A stretch of DNA of 64,000 nt, taken from NCBI GenBank assembly GCA_963764505.1, contig CAVXSP010000001.1, positions 1,364,001 through 1,428,000 of the forward strand. The letters run 5' to 3'. Made by a program: the position numbers and the translations under genes. The notes beneath the pieces are model-generated. The model made no database searches, was not told the DNA's origin, and saw nothing but the letters and a program-made list of their open reading frames with translations. Each line of letters opens with the position of its first letter. The stretch's first letter is position 1. Below, in pieces: positions 1-8,932 of the stretch. The stretch comes from CAVXSP01 sp963764505 (GTDB taxonomy: Bacteria > Acidobacteriota > Vicinamibacteria > Vicinamibacterales > SCN-69-37).

Positions 1-421
1 CTTCGCGCTGGCAGCCTTCGGCAGGTGGATCTGCAGGACGCCTTCCTTGAACTCGGCGCGCACCTGTGCCTCGTCGACTTCGGTCGGCAGCGCGAGCCGA
101 CGGATGAACTTTCCGTACCGACCGCTCGATCCGGTGGAACTTCTTGCCCTGCTCCTCCTTCTCCTGCTTGCGTTCGCCTTCGACCGTCAGCACGCCCTCC
201 TCGATGCCGACCTTGACGTCTTCCTTCTTCACCTCGGGCAGGTCGGCCTTGATGAGGTATTCGTGCTCCGTCTCCTGCACGTCCATCGCCGGAGCCCACT
301 CCGCGAGCAGCGGAGCTTCCTCGTTCCCGGTCCGGCGCGCGAGCGGCTGGCCGAAGAATCGGTTCAGCCGGCCCGAAACTTCTTCCAGCTCCCGGAATGG
401 ATCCCATCGAACGATGTTCAT
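1..421 (-). CDS. Hsp20/alpha-crystallin small heat shock protein, 3' partial, apparent frameshift
   Basis: Small heat shock proteins hold unfolding cytoplasmic proteins in a refoldable state. The product begins MNIVRWDPFRELEEVSGRLN, the usual Hsp20 opening, then has the alpha-crystallin core (MDVQETEHEYLIKADLPEV, then a GVLTV strand) from about residue 47. The gene runs off the left window edge after about 140 codons. At positions 118-122 the frame breaks: one surplus base turns the expected family segment ERSYGKFIRRLALPTEVDEA into another frame, and FKEGVLQIHLPK is legible only after a +1 shift. A strong Shine-Dalgarno (GGGAGGACATC) precedes the ATG at 421, and a sigma-54 promoter lies at 481-494. 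Family is certain; whether the frameshift is real or a sequencing error is open. Confidence 0.88.
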   Translation of the reverse strand, partial: MNIVRWDPFRELEEVSGRLNRFFGQPLARRTGNEEAPLLAEWAPAMDVQETEHEYLIKADLPEVKKEDVKVGIEEGVLTVEGERKQEKEEQGKKFHRIERSVRKVHPSARAADRSRRGTGARRVQGRRPADPPAEGCQRE

Positions 422-480
422 GATGTCCTCCCTTTCCGATGAACCCGGCGGCCATGCCGTCTGTTCCGGGACGAAAAAAT

Positions 481-494
481 GCAAGGGATGTGCC
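481..494 (-). promoter_or_regulatory. sigma-54 (-24/-12) promoter for hsp20
   Basis: Reads GGCACATCCCTTGC on the minus strand: GG-N10-GC with the consensus GGCAC and TTGC elements. It lies about 60 bases upstream of the hsp20 start codon. Known sigma-54 promoters need an AAA+ enhancer-binding activator; none is visible in the window. Confidence 0.75.
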
Positions 495-593
495 CGCGGA
501 CGGAGGGGAAAATGGAGGAACGCGTGAAAGGGAGAACGTGAAAGGGTGAGAAAAATTCGGCGTTGTCGATGAGGATTCCGCAGCTCGCGCCTG

Positions 594-1352
594 CTACGCC
601 GTGCGCCGGAGCATCGCCAGGCCGAACCCGGCGGCCGCGATCGTGACGATCACCGGACCGGATTCGCGGTGCAGCCAGGCCGCCGCCATGGTGCCGGTCA
701 GGGTCGCGCCGATGGCGAGAAGGACGGCTCCCGTGAGCATCTGGGACAGGTTGCCCGACAGCCGCTTGGCCGTGGCGGCCGGAATGATGATGAGCGAGCC
801 CATGAGCAGGACGCCCAGATAGCGGAGCCCCAGGGCGATGGCGAGCGCGAACATCTGGAGATAGAGCAGATCGAGCCGGCGCACGTTCACGCCGGCCGTC
901 CGCGCGAGCTCCGGCGAGACGAGGGCGAGCACCAGCCGGTTGCGCTGGGTCAGCACGAACGCCGCGATGGCAACGGATCCCGCCAGGCCGAACCAGACTT
1001 CCCCGCCGGAGAGCGCGCCGGGGCGCCCGAAGAGGGCATCCAGCAGATCCTCGCCCGAGGCGATCAGGCTGCCGATCGCCAGGGCCGCCGAGAAGAGCAC
1101 GCCGATGATCGTCTCGGTCGGAAGCCGCGATGCGCTCTCGAGTCCCCAGACGAGCAGCGCGCCGAAGAACAGCAGCACCGCCGCGCCGAAGAGCGGGTGC
1201 CAGTGCAGCGCGATGGCGATGCCGATTCCTGGCAGCGCGACGTGCGACAGGGCGTCGGCGGCGAGCGCCATCCGGCGCATCACCGCGAAGCAGCCGATGA
1301 GGCCGGCCGCCGCGGCGATCGCCGCCGGGAGCACGATGACATCAATGATCAT
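594..1352 (-). CDS. Metal ABC transporter permease (ZnuB/MntB-like, ABC-3 family)
   Basis: Inner-membrane permease of an ABC importer for zinc, manganese or a related divalent metal. The 252-residue protein starts MIIDVIVLPAAIAAAAGLIG and contains the family segment RRMALAADALSHVALPGIGI; hydrophobicity suggests seven or eight membrane helices. It overlaps the ATPase gene upstream by 11 bases, so the two are translationally coupled. No periplasmic metal-binding subunit is seen nearby, although such importers need one, so it is either encoded elsewhere or lost. Which metal is carried cannot be read from the sequence. The gene is last in an apparent operon P-type ATPase - ABC ATPase - permease. 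Confidence 0.88.
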   Translation of the reverse strand: MIIDVIVLPAAIAAAAGLIGCFAVMRRMALAADALSHVALPGIGIAIALHWHPLFGAAVLLFFGALLVWGLESASRLPTETIIGVLFSAALAIGSLIASGEDLLDALFGRPGALSGGEVWFGLAGSVAIAAFVLTQRNRLVLALVSPELARTAGVNVRRLDLLYLQMFALAIALGLRYLGVLLMGSLIIIPAATAKRLSGNLSQMLTGAVLLAIGATLTGTMAAAWLHRESGPVIVTIAAAGFGLAMLRRTA

Positions 1353-2043
1353 GGACGTGGTGGGCGACGGGCTCGCCGTAGACCTCTCTCAGCCGTTCCG
1401 GGGTCAGCAGCTCGCGCGGCGGCCCCATCCAGCCGGCGCCCTGGCGCAGGCAGAGCACGAGGGTCGCGTAACGGTTCACGACGTTGAGCTCATGGGACAC
1501 CAGTATCACGGTCAGTCCCTGCTCGCGCTTCAGTCGATGGACCAGCTCGTTCAGGCGCTCCTGGCCCGGCTCGTCGACCCCGGCCGTGGGCTCGTCCAGC
1601 AGCAGGACGGTGGGGCGGCCGATGAGGGCGAACGCGATCAGCAGACGCTGGAACTGGCCGCCGGACAGTGCGCCGATGGGCTGCCGGAGCATCTGCGGCG
1701 TGAGCCCGACGAGCGCGCTGACCTCCTCGAGGCGGCTCCGTTCGGTGCGCGCCAGCGCGGACCTGGCCAGCAGGAAGTCGCGCCCGCTGATCGGCACGTC
1801 TCGCTGCAGGTCCAGCTTCTGGGGCACGTATCCCAGCCGCACGTCCGGCGCCCAGCGGATCGCGCCGGTCGATGGCAGCGCCCCGATGAGCGATCGGAGC
1901 AGGACCGTCTTGCCGGAGCCGTTCGGTCCGATGATCGCCAGCGACGCGCCTGGGGGCACGGAGAACGTCAGGTGGAGGAGAACGATGTGCTTGCCGAACC
2001 CGACCGTCAGATCGTCGACGTCGAGGACCGTGGGCTCAGGCAT
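1342..2043 (-). CDS. Metal ABC transporter ATP-binding protein (ZnuC/MntA-like)
   Basis: Cytoplasmic ATPase that powers the adjacent ABC-3 permease. The 233-residue protein shows Walker A GPNGSGKT (about residues 39-46), the ABC signature LSGGQFQR, Walker B VLLLDEPTAG and the switch histidine in VSHEL, so it should hydrolyse ATP. Length is normal for ZnuC-type subunits. The 3' end overlaps the permease start by 11 bases, and 24 bases separate it from the upstream cation ATPase gene, which supports one transcript. Metal specificity is not determined by the sequence. Confidence 0.9.
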   Translation of the reverse strand: MPEPTVLDVDDLTVGFGKHIVLLHLTFSVPPGASLAIIGPNGSGKTVLLRSLIGALPSTGAIRWAPDVRLGYVPQKLDLQRDVPISGRDFLLARSALARTERSRLEEVSALVGLTPQMLRQPIGALSGGQFQRLLIAFALIGRPTVLLLDEPTAGVDEPGQERLNELVHRLKREQGLTVILVSHELNVVNRYATLVLCLRQGAGWMGPPRELLTPERLREVYGEPVAHHVHDH

Positions 2044-2067
2044 CTGTGCGCGGCGGCGCGACGTTCA

Positions 2068-4689
2068 TTATGACGGCAACCGCGAGCGGCCGCGCCACTT
2101 CCCGATTTCGACCGCGGCGAACACGGACGCCGCGAGCGCGAAGCAGAGCAGCAGCTCGCCTGCCGTGAGCGCCGTGGTTGCGAAGACATCGTTCAACGCC
2201 GGAACGTACAGCGTGAGGAGATGCACGCCGGCCGTGCCGAGCACGACGGCGAACAGCACGGGATTGGAGCCCAGTCCCTGCCGGAAGAGGGACTCGCGTT
2301 CCGAACGCACCGCCAGCGCGAGCAGGAGCTGGCTCAGCGTCAGCACGGTGAACACCATGCTCTGCCAATGGCTCGAGCCGCTGCGGTAACCGACCGCGCC
2401 GGCGGCCAGCGTCACGCCCGCCATCAGCAGGCCGACCCACAGGATGTGCTGCCACAAACCATGCGCGAACACCGTCTCGTCGGGTGGGCGGGGCCGGCGG
2501 CGCATGACCGACGGCTCTTCTGGTTCCAGCGCGAGCGCCAGGCCTGGCAGACCGTCCGTCACGAGATTGATCCACAGAATCTGAATGGGCAGCAGGGGAG
2601 TCGGCAGGCCGATCAATGGCGCCAGGAGCAGCGTCCAGATCTCGGCCGCATTTCCCGTGAGGACGTAGCGGACGAACTTGCGGATGTTGTCGAAGATTCT
2701 CCGGCCCTCGCGGACGGCGCTCACGATCGTGGCGAAGTTGTCGTCGAGCAGCACCATATCCGCCGCTTCCCGCGCGACGTCCGTGCCGCTCCGGCCCATG
2801 GCGATTCCGATGTCCGCGCGTTTGATGGCCGGTGCGTCGTTGACGCCGTCGCCCGTCATCGCCACGAACTCGCGCCGCGCCTGCAGGGCCTCGACGATCG
2901 CGATCTTCTGCTCCGGGGCGACCCGCGCGTACAGCCTCGTCTCTCCGACGGCCTTCGCCAGTGGCTCCGGCTCGAGCTGCTGGAGCTCGAGACCGGTCAG
3001 GATCCGGTCGCCCTCGCCGAGGATGCCGACCTGGCGCGCGATCGCGGCCGCTGTGGACGGATGGTCGCCCGTGATCATGATCGGCGTGATCCCCGCCTGC
3101 CGGCAGAGCGCGACGGCTCCGGCGGCTTCCTGGCGCGGCGGGTCGGCGAGACCGACGAGCCCGAGGAACGTCAGGTCCTGCTCCAGTTCGGCGGATGCAG
3201 GCCGCGGATCCGGTGCGTCAGGCCATCGCCGGCACGCGATGGCGAGCACGCGTTGGCCCTTGGCGGCGAGCCGGTCCGCTTGGGCCACGGCACTCGCCCG
3301 GGCCCACGGGATGCGTCGGCCGCGCGTCAGCGTCCAGTCGCACCGGTCGAGGACCTGTTCCGGTGCCCCTTTGCTGAAACTGATGACCCCCTCGCGGCCG
3401 CGGTGCACCGTGGTCATCAGGCCGCGCTCGGAGGAGAACGGCACCTCATCGACGCGCGGAAGCGACCGTGCGAGATCATCGCAATCGAAGCCGGCCCGCT
3501 CCGCCGCCTCGACCAGGGCCACTTCGGTGGGGTCTCCTCGCCAGGCGCCCGTCTCGTCGCGGTGGGCGTCGTTGCAGAGGGCCAGCGCCTGCCAGAACGG
3601 CGCATTCTCGGGCGGCTCGCCCGGCCTCGCGTCGTCGATCAGGACGCCGTCGACCCAGAACGCGGCGGCGCGCATGCGGTTCTCGGTAATCGTGCCGGTC
3701 TTGTCGGCGCAGATGTAGGTCACCGAGCCGAGCGTCTCGACCGCCGGCAGGTGCCGAATCAGCGCTTGCCGGCGAATCATCCGACGGGCGCCGATCGCCA
3801 GCGCGACCGTGACGACGGCGGGAAGGGCTTCCGGCACGGCGGCGACGGCGAGGCTGATCGCCGTCAGCAGCATGAGCCCGGCCGGCTCCCCCCGCAGGAT
3901 CCCGACCGCGAACACGATCGCGCAGATGCCTACCGCGGCGAGGGCGAGGCGGCGTCCCATGAGGTCGAGCCGCTTCTGCAACGGTGTGCGGGCGGAGTCG
4001 CTCTCCCGTAGGAGTGCGGCAATGCGACCGAGCTCGGTGTCTCCGCCCGTGGCGACCACGAGCCCGAGGCCGCGGCCGTAGGTGACCGTCGTGCCCTTGT
4101 AGGCCAGGTTGCGCCGATCGCCGAGCGGGAGGTCGTCGGCCGGCAGTGCATCCGCGGTCTTGCCGACCGGCTGCGACTCGCCCGTCAGCACGGATTCATC
4201 GATCGTGAGTCCCTGCGATTCCGCGATCCGCACGTCCGCGGGAACGATGTTGCCGGCCTCGAGCAGGATCACGTCGCCCGGAACGAGATCGGCGGCCGGT
4301 ACGGTCGCGATCTGGCCGGCCCGCCGGACCGTGGCCGTCGGCGCGGCGAGGCTCTTCAGCGCCAGGAGCGCCCGCTCCGCCCGGTAGGCCTGGGCGAATC
4401 CCAGCACGGCGTTCAGGATGACGATCGCGGCGATGGCCACGCTGTCCTGCGGCTCGCCGATGAAGCCGGCCAGCACGGCGGCGGCGATCAGGACGAGGAT
4501 CATCACGTCCGTGAACTGCTCGCGCACGAGCGTCCACGGCCCCCGCCGGACGCGCCCCTGGATGACGTTCGCCCCGTGGCGCTTCTGCCGCTCCCGCGCC
4601 TCGCCAGGCTCGAGCCCCCGATCGAGCGTCGTCGACAGCAGCGCGAGCAGCTTGTCGACCGGGCGTGTGTGCATGGGGCGCTCAGGCAT
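2068..4689 (-). CDS. P-type cation-transporting ATPase (calcium-type, P2A-like)
   Basis: Membrane ATPase that forms a phospho-aspartate intermediate to export a cation, probably Ca2+ by similarity to the P2A group. Visible are an N-terminal cation-ATPase domain, the actuator motif TGES, the phosphorylation motif DKTGTIT (about residue 325), the ATP-binding-domain segment MITGDHP, the hinge TGDGVNDAPA, and C-terminal helices with NLVTDGLPGLALALE. The M4 motif reads PEALP instead of the PEGLP of SERCA pumps, as seen in several bacterial relatives, so ion choice is uncertain. I use the ATG at 4689 (873 residues), because an upstream in-frame ATG at 4725 would overlap the divergent antiporter's leader. 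It is divergent from a Na/Ca antiporter and heads the metal-transport operon. Confidence 0.88.
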   Translation of the reverse strand: MPERPMHTRPVDKLLALLSTTLDRGLEPGEARERQKRHGANVIQGRVRRGPWTLVREQFTDVMILVLIAAAVLAGFIGEPQDSVAIAAIVILNAVLGFAQAYRAERALLALKSLAAPTATVRRAGQIATVPAADLVPGDVILLEAGNIVPADVRIAESQGLTIDESVLTGESQPVGKTADALPADDLPLGDRRNLAYKGTTVTYGRGLGLVVATGGDTELGRIAALLRESDSARTPLQKRLDLMGRRLALAAVGICAIVFAVGILRGEPAGLMLLTAISLAVAAVPEALPAVVTVALAIGARRMIRRQALIRHLPAVETLGSVTYICADKTGTITENRMRAAAFWVDGVLIDDARPGEPPENAPFWQALALCNDAHRDETGAWRGDPTEVALVEAAERAGFDCDDLARSLPRVDEVPFSSERGLMTTVHRGREGVISFSKGAPEQVLDRCDWTLTRGRRIPWARASAVAQADRLAAKGQRVLAIACRRWPDAPDPRPASAELEQDLTFLGLVGLADPPRQEAAGAVALCRQAGITPIMITGDHPSTAAAIARQVGILGEGDRILTGLELQQLEPEPLAKAVGETRLYARVAPEQKIAIVEALQARREFVAMTGDGVNDAPAIKRADIGIAMGRSGTDVAREAADMVLLDDNFATIVSAVREGRRIFDNIRKFVRYVLTGNAAEIWTLLLAPLIGLPTPLLPIQILWINLVTDGLPGLALALEPEEPSVMRRRPRPPDETVFAHGLWQHILWVGLLMAGVTLAAGAVGYRSGSSHWQSMVFTVLTLSQLLLALAVRSERESLFRQGLGSNPVLFAVVLGTAGVHLLTLYVPALNDVFATTALTAGELLLCFALAASVFAAVEIGKWRGRSRLPS

Positions 4690-4736
4690 CGTGGGTCGAC
4701 CGCGCAGATGCGGCGCTCGTGACACGATACGGAGTG

Positions 4737-5735
4737 ATGTTCGTCTGGCTCGGATTCGCCGCGTGCTCGGCGGCCATCGTCCTCACCGGCGTCCGGCTGT
4801 CGCGATACGGCGACGTGCTGGGCGAGAAGCTCGGCATGGGCCGGACCTGGGTGGGCGTCATTCTGATGGCCTCGGTCACGTCGCTCCCCGAGCTCGTCAA
4901 CGGCGCCAGCGCCGTCACGTTGTTCCACGTGCCGGACCTCGCGGCCGGGGACATATTCGGGAGCTGCATGTTCAATCTCCTGATCCTGTCCTTTCTCGAC
5001 GTCGGCGGCGCGACGCCCTTGTCGTCCCGCATCCACCAGGCCCACGTGCTCTCGGCGAGTCTGGGGATCCTGCTCATCGGGATGGCCAGCCTCGGTGTGC
5101 TGGCCGGCGCGGGCGCGCCGGTGCTCGGCTGGATCGGGCTGCCCAGCCTGGCGCTGCTCGCGGTGTACGCCCTGGCGATGCGGCTGATCTTCCGATTCGA
5201 GCAGGCACGCCGCGCGAATGAGGCGCAGGCCGAGCTGGTCGAGGAACAGTACGGGCATCTCACGCTGCGCCAGACGACCGTCCGGTACGCTCTGAACGCC
5301 GCCGTGCTCGTCGTCGCCGCGGTGGCCCTTCCGCCGCTCGGCGACCGAATCGCACGGATGACCGGCCTCGGCGACACGTTCGTGGGGACGGTGTTCGTCG
5401 CCATCGCGACGTCGCTGCCCGAGATGGTGATCTCCTTCGCGGCCGTGCGCATCGGCGCGCTCGATCTCGCGGTCGGCAACCTGTTCGGCAGCAACCTGTT
5501 CAACATCGCCGTGCTCGGCGTCGACGATCTGCTGTTCGTTCGCGGCCCGTTCTTCGGCGCCATCTCGCCGACGCACATCGTTCCCGCGATCGGGGCGTTG
5601 ACGATGACGGGCATTGCAATTGCCGGGTTGACCTTCCGCGCGACGAAACGACGATTCTACTGGTCCTGGGATGCCATCGGCCTGGCCTCGACGTACGCCG
5701 CCACGATGATCCTGCTAGCATCGAGGCATCCGTAG
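4737..5735 (+). CDS. Sodium/calcium exchanger family (CaCA) antiporter
   Basis: Inner-membrane cation:Ca2+ antiporter with two alpha-repeats. Repeat one contains VILMASVTSLPELVNG and GDIFGSCMFNL; repeat two contains VFVAIATSLPEMVISF and GNLFGSNLFNI. The acidic residue in each SLPE segment is the expected ion-binding glutamate. With the ATG at 4737 the protein is 332 residues and starts MFVWLGF, like relatives; in-frame GTG 4719 and ATG 4665 are alternatives, but 4665 would overlap the divergent P-type ATPase gene. The pairing of a Ca-type pump and a Ca antiporter back to back suggests shared control of cation homeostasis. No strong Shine-Dalgarno is visible. Confidence 0.87.
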   Translation: MFVWLGFAACSAAIVLTGVRLSRYGDVLGEKLGMGRTWVGVILMASVTSLPELVNGASAVTLFHVPDLAAGDIFGSCMFNLLILSFLDVGGATPLSSRIHQAHVLSASLGILLIGMASLGVLAGAGAPVLGWIGLPSLALLAVYALAMRLIFRFEQARRANEAQAELVEEQYGHLTLRQTTVRYALNAAVLVVAAVALPPLGDRIARMTGLGDTFVGTVFVAIATSLPEMVISFAAVRIGALDLAVGNLFGSNLFNIAVLGVDDLLFVRGPFFGAISPTHIVPAIGALTMTGIAIAGLTFRATKRRFYWSWDAIGLASTYAATMILLASRHP

Positions 5736-5751
5736 ATGTCGGAGTCTGGTG

Positions 5752-6658
5752 ATGGCTCGAGTCCGAATCGAACGCATCCTCTGTCCTGTCGATCTGTCGG
5801 AGCCCTCCCGGCACGCGTTGCAGCACGCCGTGATGCTGGCCCGGTGGTACGGCTCGCAGATCACCGTCCTGCAGGTCATCTGGCGCGGCGTGCCGCCCGT
5901 GCCCTTCGGGCCGCCGGCCATCGAGCCGGGATCCGGTGAGCTGGAGGCGCTCCGCGACGCCCTGCGCCGGTTCACGGACAGGGACACGACCTCGGGCGCG
6001 GCCGTGACCGTGAAGACGCTGCTCCGGGAATCCCCGGTGGTGGCAGGGATCCTCGACGAAGCCCGGGGGCTTCCAGCGGACCTGATCGTGATGGGTACGC
6101 ATGGGACGTCGGGATTCGAGCACCTCATCCTGGGGTCGGCGACCGAGAAGGTGTTGCGGAAGGCGCCGTGCCCGGTGCTCACCGTGCCGCCGGCGGTGAC
6201 CGAGGCGCCGCCCGCAAACGGCCCGTTCAAGACCATCGTCTGCGCCCTCGACTTCTCGGCTCCGTCGCTGAGGGGGCTCGAGTTCGCGCTGTCGCTGGCA
6301 CAGGAATCGGGCGGGCGACTCCTGGCGCTCTACGTGCTGGATTGGCCGTTCGATCGCGTGCCGACGAGCGACCTCTCCGTCGAGACCGGCGCGTTCCGGC
6401 ACCAGCTGGAAGACGAGGCGCGGCGCGAGCTGCATGCGGCGATTCCGGAAGAAGCGCGCTCGTGGTGTGACATCACCGAGCTCATGGTCACGGGCAAGCC
6501 GTACCGAGCAGATCCTGCGGCTCGCGCGGGAACACCGCGCCGACGCGATCGTCCTCGGCGTGCACGGACGCAATGCCGTAGACCTGGCGTTCTTCGGCTC
6601 GACGGCCAATCACGTGGTACGCGCCGCCACCTGTCCGGTGCTGACCGTCCGCACCTGA
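5752..6658 (+). CDS. Tandem universal stress protein (two UspA domains), frameshifted
   Basis: Two UspA domains in one chain. Domain one (IERILCPVDLSEPSRHAL to PCPVLTVPP) has the ATP-binding glycine motif MGTHGTSGFEHLILGSATEK. Domain two starts FKTIVCALDFSAPSLRG. Near 6504-6505 an extra C (TACCGAG instead of TACGAG) shifts the frame; after it EQILRLAREHRADAIVLGVHG and the terminal PVLTVRT are read in the next frame, ending at 6658. Corrected length is 301 residues, normal for tandem Usp proteins. Left uncorrected the first frame runs on as arginine-rich nonsense. GGAG lies just before the ATG at 5752. Probably functional in the living cell if the indel is an error. Confidence 0.85.
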
Positions 6659-6677
6659 CGAGCCGCGCCGCGCGCGT

Positions 6678-6845
6678 CTACCAGTGCAGCAGCGCGCGAA
6701 CCATCACGCCGACGTCGTACGGCCACAACACGATCCCGAGCACGCCCTGCCAGAACGTCAGGTGCAGCAGCCCAATCGTGAAGAGCCAGCCCGCCACCCA
6801 GAGCATGCCGGTCGCGCTGTGCTGTTCGATCCGGACCTTCTCCAT
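6678..6845 (-). CDS. Small membrane protein, 55 aa, unknown function
   Basis: Starts MEKVRIEQHSATGMLWVAGWL and carries one long hydrophobic stretch (about residues 13-33) and a second weaker one near the C-terminus, so it probably sits in the inner membrane. Its start lies six bases beyond the stop of the YbaK-like gene, on the same strand, so it should be co-transcribed from the sigma-54 promoter at 7354-7367. I do not recognise a named family. Confidence 0.6.
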   Translation of the reverse strand: MEKVRIEQHSATGMLWVAGWLFTIGLLHLTFWQGVLGIVLWPYDVGVMVRALLHW

Positions 6846-6850
6846 CGCCG

Positions 6851-7324
6851 TCAGCCCAGGGCCTCCGCGAACCGCCCGACGATGGGCCTGATGTTCCTGG
6901 CGAAGTCCGGCCAGCTCATCGCGATCGCCTCGGTGTGCGTGCCGGCATTGAAGACGATGCTCGGCTCGGCGGCCAGCGAGATGTCTGCGAACACCGGCTG
7001 GCCGTAGAGCGGGCCGAACGGCGGCATCGCGCCGGGCTCGCAATCGGGGAAGAGTATCGAGAACTCCTCTTCCTCCGCGAGCCGGATCATCTGACCACCC
7101 GAGAGGTCCAGCAGTCGACGGAGGTTCACGGTGGACGTCGCCGGCAGGATGGCCTGTATCGCTCGGCCGTCCAGCACGCAGATCACCACCTTCACCCAAT
7201 CACGTCCGGGGACGTGCGTGGCTGCGGCCTCTTCCTGCGCGGTGAACGCCGGTTCGTGGGGCAGGACCGTATAGGGCACCTGCGCGTCTTGCAGGAACGC
7301 ATGAATGGCAGATGTGTCGGGCAT
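6851..7324 (-). CDS. YbaK/ProX-type aminoacyl-tRNA deacylase domain protein
   Basis: YbaK-family proteins hydrolyse mischarged tRNA (for example Cys-tRNAPro or Ala-tRNAPro) in the cytoplasm. The 157-residue product begins MPDTSAIHAFLQDAQVPYTV and shows the family segments VKVVICVLDG, MIRLAEEEEF and FPDCEPGAMPPFG. Substrate cannot be fixed. The ATG at 7324 is preceded by an excellent AGGAGG. A near-perfect sigma-54 promoter lies 30-43 bases upstream, which points to stress-regulated expression like other genes of this island. The small membrane protein gene follows at once. Confidence 0.88.
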   Translation of the reverse strand: MPDTSAIHAFLQDAQVPYTVLPHEPAFTAQEEAAATHVPGRDWVKVVICVLDGRAIQAILPATSTVNLRRLLDLSGGQMIRLAEEEEFSILFPDCEPGAMPPFGPLYGQPVFADISLAAEPSIVFNAGTHTEAIAMSWPDFARNIRPIVGRFAEALG

Positions 7325-7353
7325 AGGGCCTCCTGAGCGACAACGCTTAACCT

Positions 7354-7367
7354 GCAAGGGACGTGCC
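7354..7367 (-). promoter_or_regulatory. sigma-54 (-24/-12) promoter for the ybaK-like gene
   Basis: Minus strand GGCACGTCCCTTGC, matching the GGCACG-N4-TTGC consensus exactly. Located in the divergent gap 7325-7606 between the YbaK-like and phosphoribosyltransferase genes. Confidence 0.78.
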
Positions 7368-7606
7368 CCGTCCTCGCGCCGATCGCTCGCGTTCGACCGC
7401 TCCGGCCGGCCGGGCAGCCACTCCACATGACGCAGAATCCAGCAGGCAGCGCGAAATACTGCGCACCGCCTTCGCGAGGCGCGGGCCGGGCCGCGGCACC
7501 TCCGCGGCCGCTCGGAGCGGGAGGAGCGCGCTTGCGACGGCGCCGCTTCTTGCATGCGTTCGAGACCGTCACACCTCCGCGCGGTCGTCGACGAGGAGTC
7601 CATCCC

Positions 7607-8257
7607 ATGCCGTTCGACAATCGTCTTCAAGCCGCCCGTCTCCTGGCCGAACGCCTCGACGGCTACCGGAACCGCCATCCGCTGGTGCTCGCGATCCCCC
7701 GCGGCGCCGTTCCCATGGGACGGATCATCGCGGACGCGCTGGGCGGCGACCTCGACGTGGTCCTCGTGCGCAAGCTCCGGGCCCCGGACAACCCCGAGCT
7801 TGCGATCGGATCGATCGACGAGTCCGGCCGCGTCTATCTCGAGCCGGATTTCGGGGACCTGTGGACCGAGGACTACCTCGAAGCCGAGGAGCGCGCCCAG
7901 CTCGCCACGCTGCGGGAGCGCCGGAGCCTCTATGGCATTCCGCGTGGGAACACCGATGTCTCCGGCCGCGTGGTCATCGTCGTCGACGACGGCATCGCCA
8001 CGGGGTCGACCATGATTGCGGCGCTTAGAGCCGTTCGTGCCGGACGCCCGGCGAAGCTGGTGGCCGCCACGGCGGTGGCGCCGGCCGAGACGATCCGGCG
8101 GATCCGCGCGGAGGCGGACGAGGTCGTCTGCCTGGAGATCCCGGAGCCGCTGCTGGCGATCGGCCTGCACTTCCGCGACTTCTCCCAGGTCTCCGACGAG
8201 GAAGTCGTCCGGATCCTGCACGAGACGAGGCGGCACGTCGAACCCGCGCGCTCGTGA
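7607..8257 (+). CDS. Phosphoribosyltransferase domain protein
   Basis: Type I phosphoribosyltransferase fold of 216 residues beginning MPFDNRLQAARLLAERLDGY. The PRPP-binding motif is VVIVVDDGIATGSTM (about residues 122-136), with LVLAIPRGAVPMG near the N-terminus. This group often occurs beside universal stress proteins and dienelactone hydrolases; here a related hydrolase is at 22912. The base or acceptor is unknown. The ATG at 7607 has GAGGAG eight to thirteen bases upstream; longer in-frame starts give arginine-rich extensions and are rejected. No strong promoter is seen, although a weak GG-N10-GC lies near 7496. Confidence 0.85.
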   Translation: MPFDNRLQAARLLAERLDGYRNRHPLVLAIPRGAVPMGRIIADALGGDLDVVLVRKLRAPDNPELAIGSIDESGRVYLEPDFGDLWTEDYLEAEERAQLATLRERRSLYGIPRGNTDVSGRVVIVVDDGIATGSTMIAALRAVRAGRPAKLVAATAVAPAETIRRIRAEADEVVCLEIPEPLLAIGLHFRDFSQVSDEEVVRILHETRRHVEPARS

Positions 8258-8395
8258 AACCGGTCCCGAACAGCGCCGGCGCGGCCTGGGGAAAAATCGC
8301 GATCGGGAAGGGGATCTTGCGCAGCGGGGCGGCGTCGAACCCTGGCGGTTCGCGATTCGGTTCGGGATTCGTGACGCGGGTTCGAACAGGCGCCG

Positions 8396-8409
8396 GGCAC
8401 GACGTTTGC
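8396..8409 (+). promoter_or_regulatory. sigma-54 (-24/-12) promoter for uspA-like gene
   Basis: GGCACGACGTTTGC, an exact GG-N10-GC with consensus flanks, about 23 bases before the universal stress protein start at 8432. Confidence 0.75.
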
Positions 8410-8431
8410 GTTTCGACCAGCGGAGATTCCG

Positions 8432-8932
8432 ATGATCACGATCCGCAACATTCTCGTGCCGACTGATTTCAGCGAGCCGGCGGCGGCGGCCCTGGACTAC
8501 GCGAAAGGCCTCGCGGCGCAGTTCGACAGCCGTCTCTGCCTCTTCAGCGTCGTGGCGAGTCCTCAGATCGGCTGGGCCGCCGAAGGCGCCGCCATGTCCT
8601 GGCCGACGCTCTTGTCGGACCTCGAGACGGACGCGCGCGCGCAGCTCGAGCGGCTGGTCGCGCCGGGCGATCTGGTTGCCGACCGGGTCAGGCTGGCGAC
8701 GGCAATCGGCGTGCCCGTGGACCGCATCCTCGAGTATGCGGCCGCGAATGAGATCGACCTCGTCGTGATGGGAACGCACGGCCGCGGCCTCGTCGGACAC
8801 ATGTTCCTGGGGAGCGTGGCGGAGCGTGTCGTGCGCCGCTCGCTCGTGCCGGTGCTCACGGTCCACGGAATGCGGGTGCAGTCTGGAAACGGGCAGGCGT
8901 CGGCCAGGAGCGCCGTCGCGAGCGCACGATGA
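8432..8932 (+). CDS. Universal stress protein (UspA family)
   Basis: Single UspA domain, 166 residues, starting MITIRNILVPTDFSEPAAAA. The ATP-binding motif MGTHGRGLVGHMFLGS (about residues 112-127) is intact, so it belongs to the ATP-binding branch. A short low-complexity tail follows PVLTVHG. It ends four bases inside the start of the next gene (ATGA overlap), so the two are translationally coupled, and a sigma-54 promoter stands just upstream. It should act in the cytoplasm in stress survival; a specific partner cannot be named. Confidence 0.92.
   Translation: MITIRNILVPTDFSEPAAAALDYAKGLAAQFDSRLCLFSVVASPQIGWAAEGAAMSWPTLLSDLETDARAQLERLVAPGDLVADRVRLATAIGVPVDRILEYAAANEIDLVVMGTHGRGLVGHMFLGSVAERVVRRSLVPVLTVHGMRVQSGNGQASARSAVASAR

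Noticed and set aside
7496..7510. GG-N10-GC before the phosphoribosyltransferase gene
   Set aside because: GGCAC is present but the -12 box is CGGC rather than TTGC and it is about 100 bases from the start; chance in GC-rich DNA cannot be excluded.
7427..7606. N-terminal extension of the phosphoribosyltransferase
   Set aside because: The extension is arginine/proline-rich, unlike the family, and a good ribosome site precedes the ATG at 7607.
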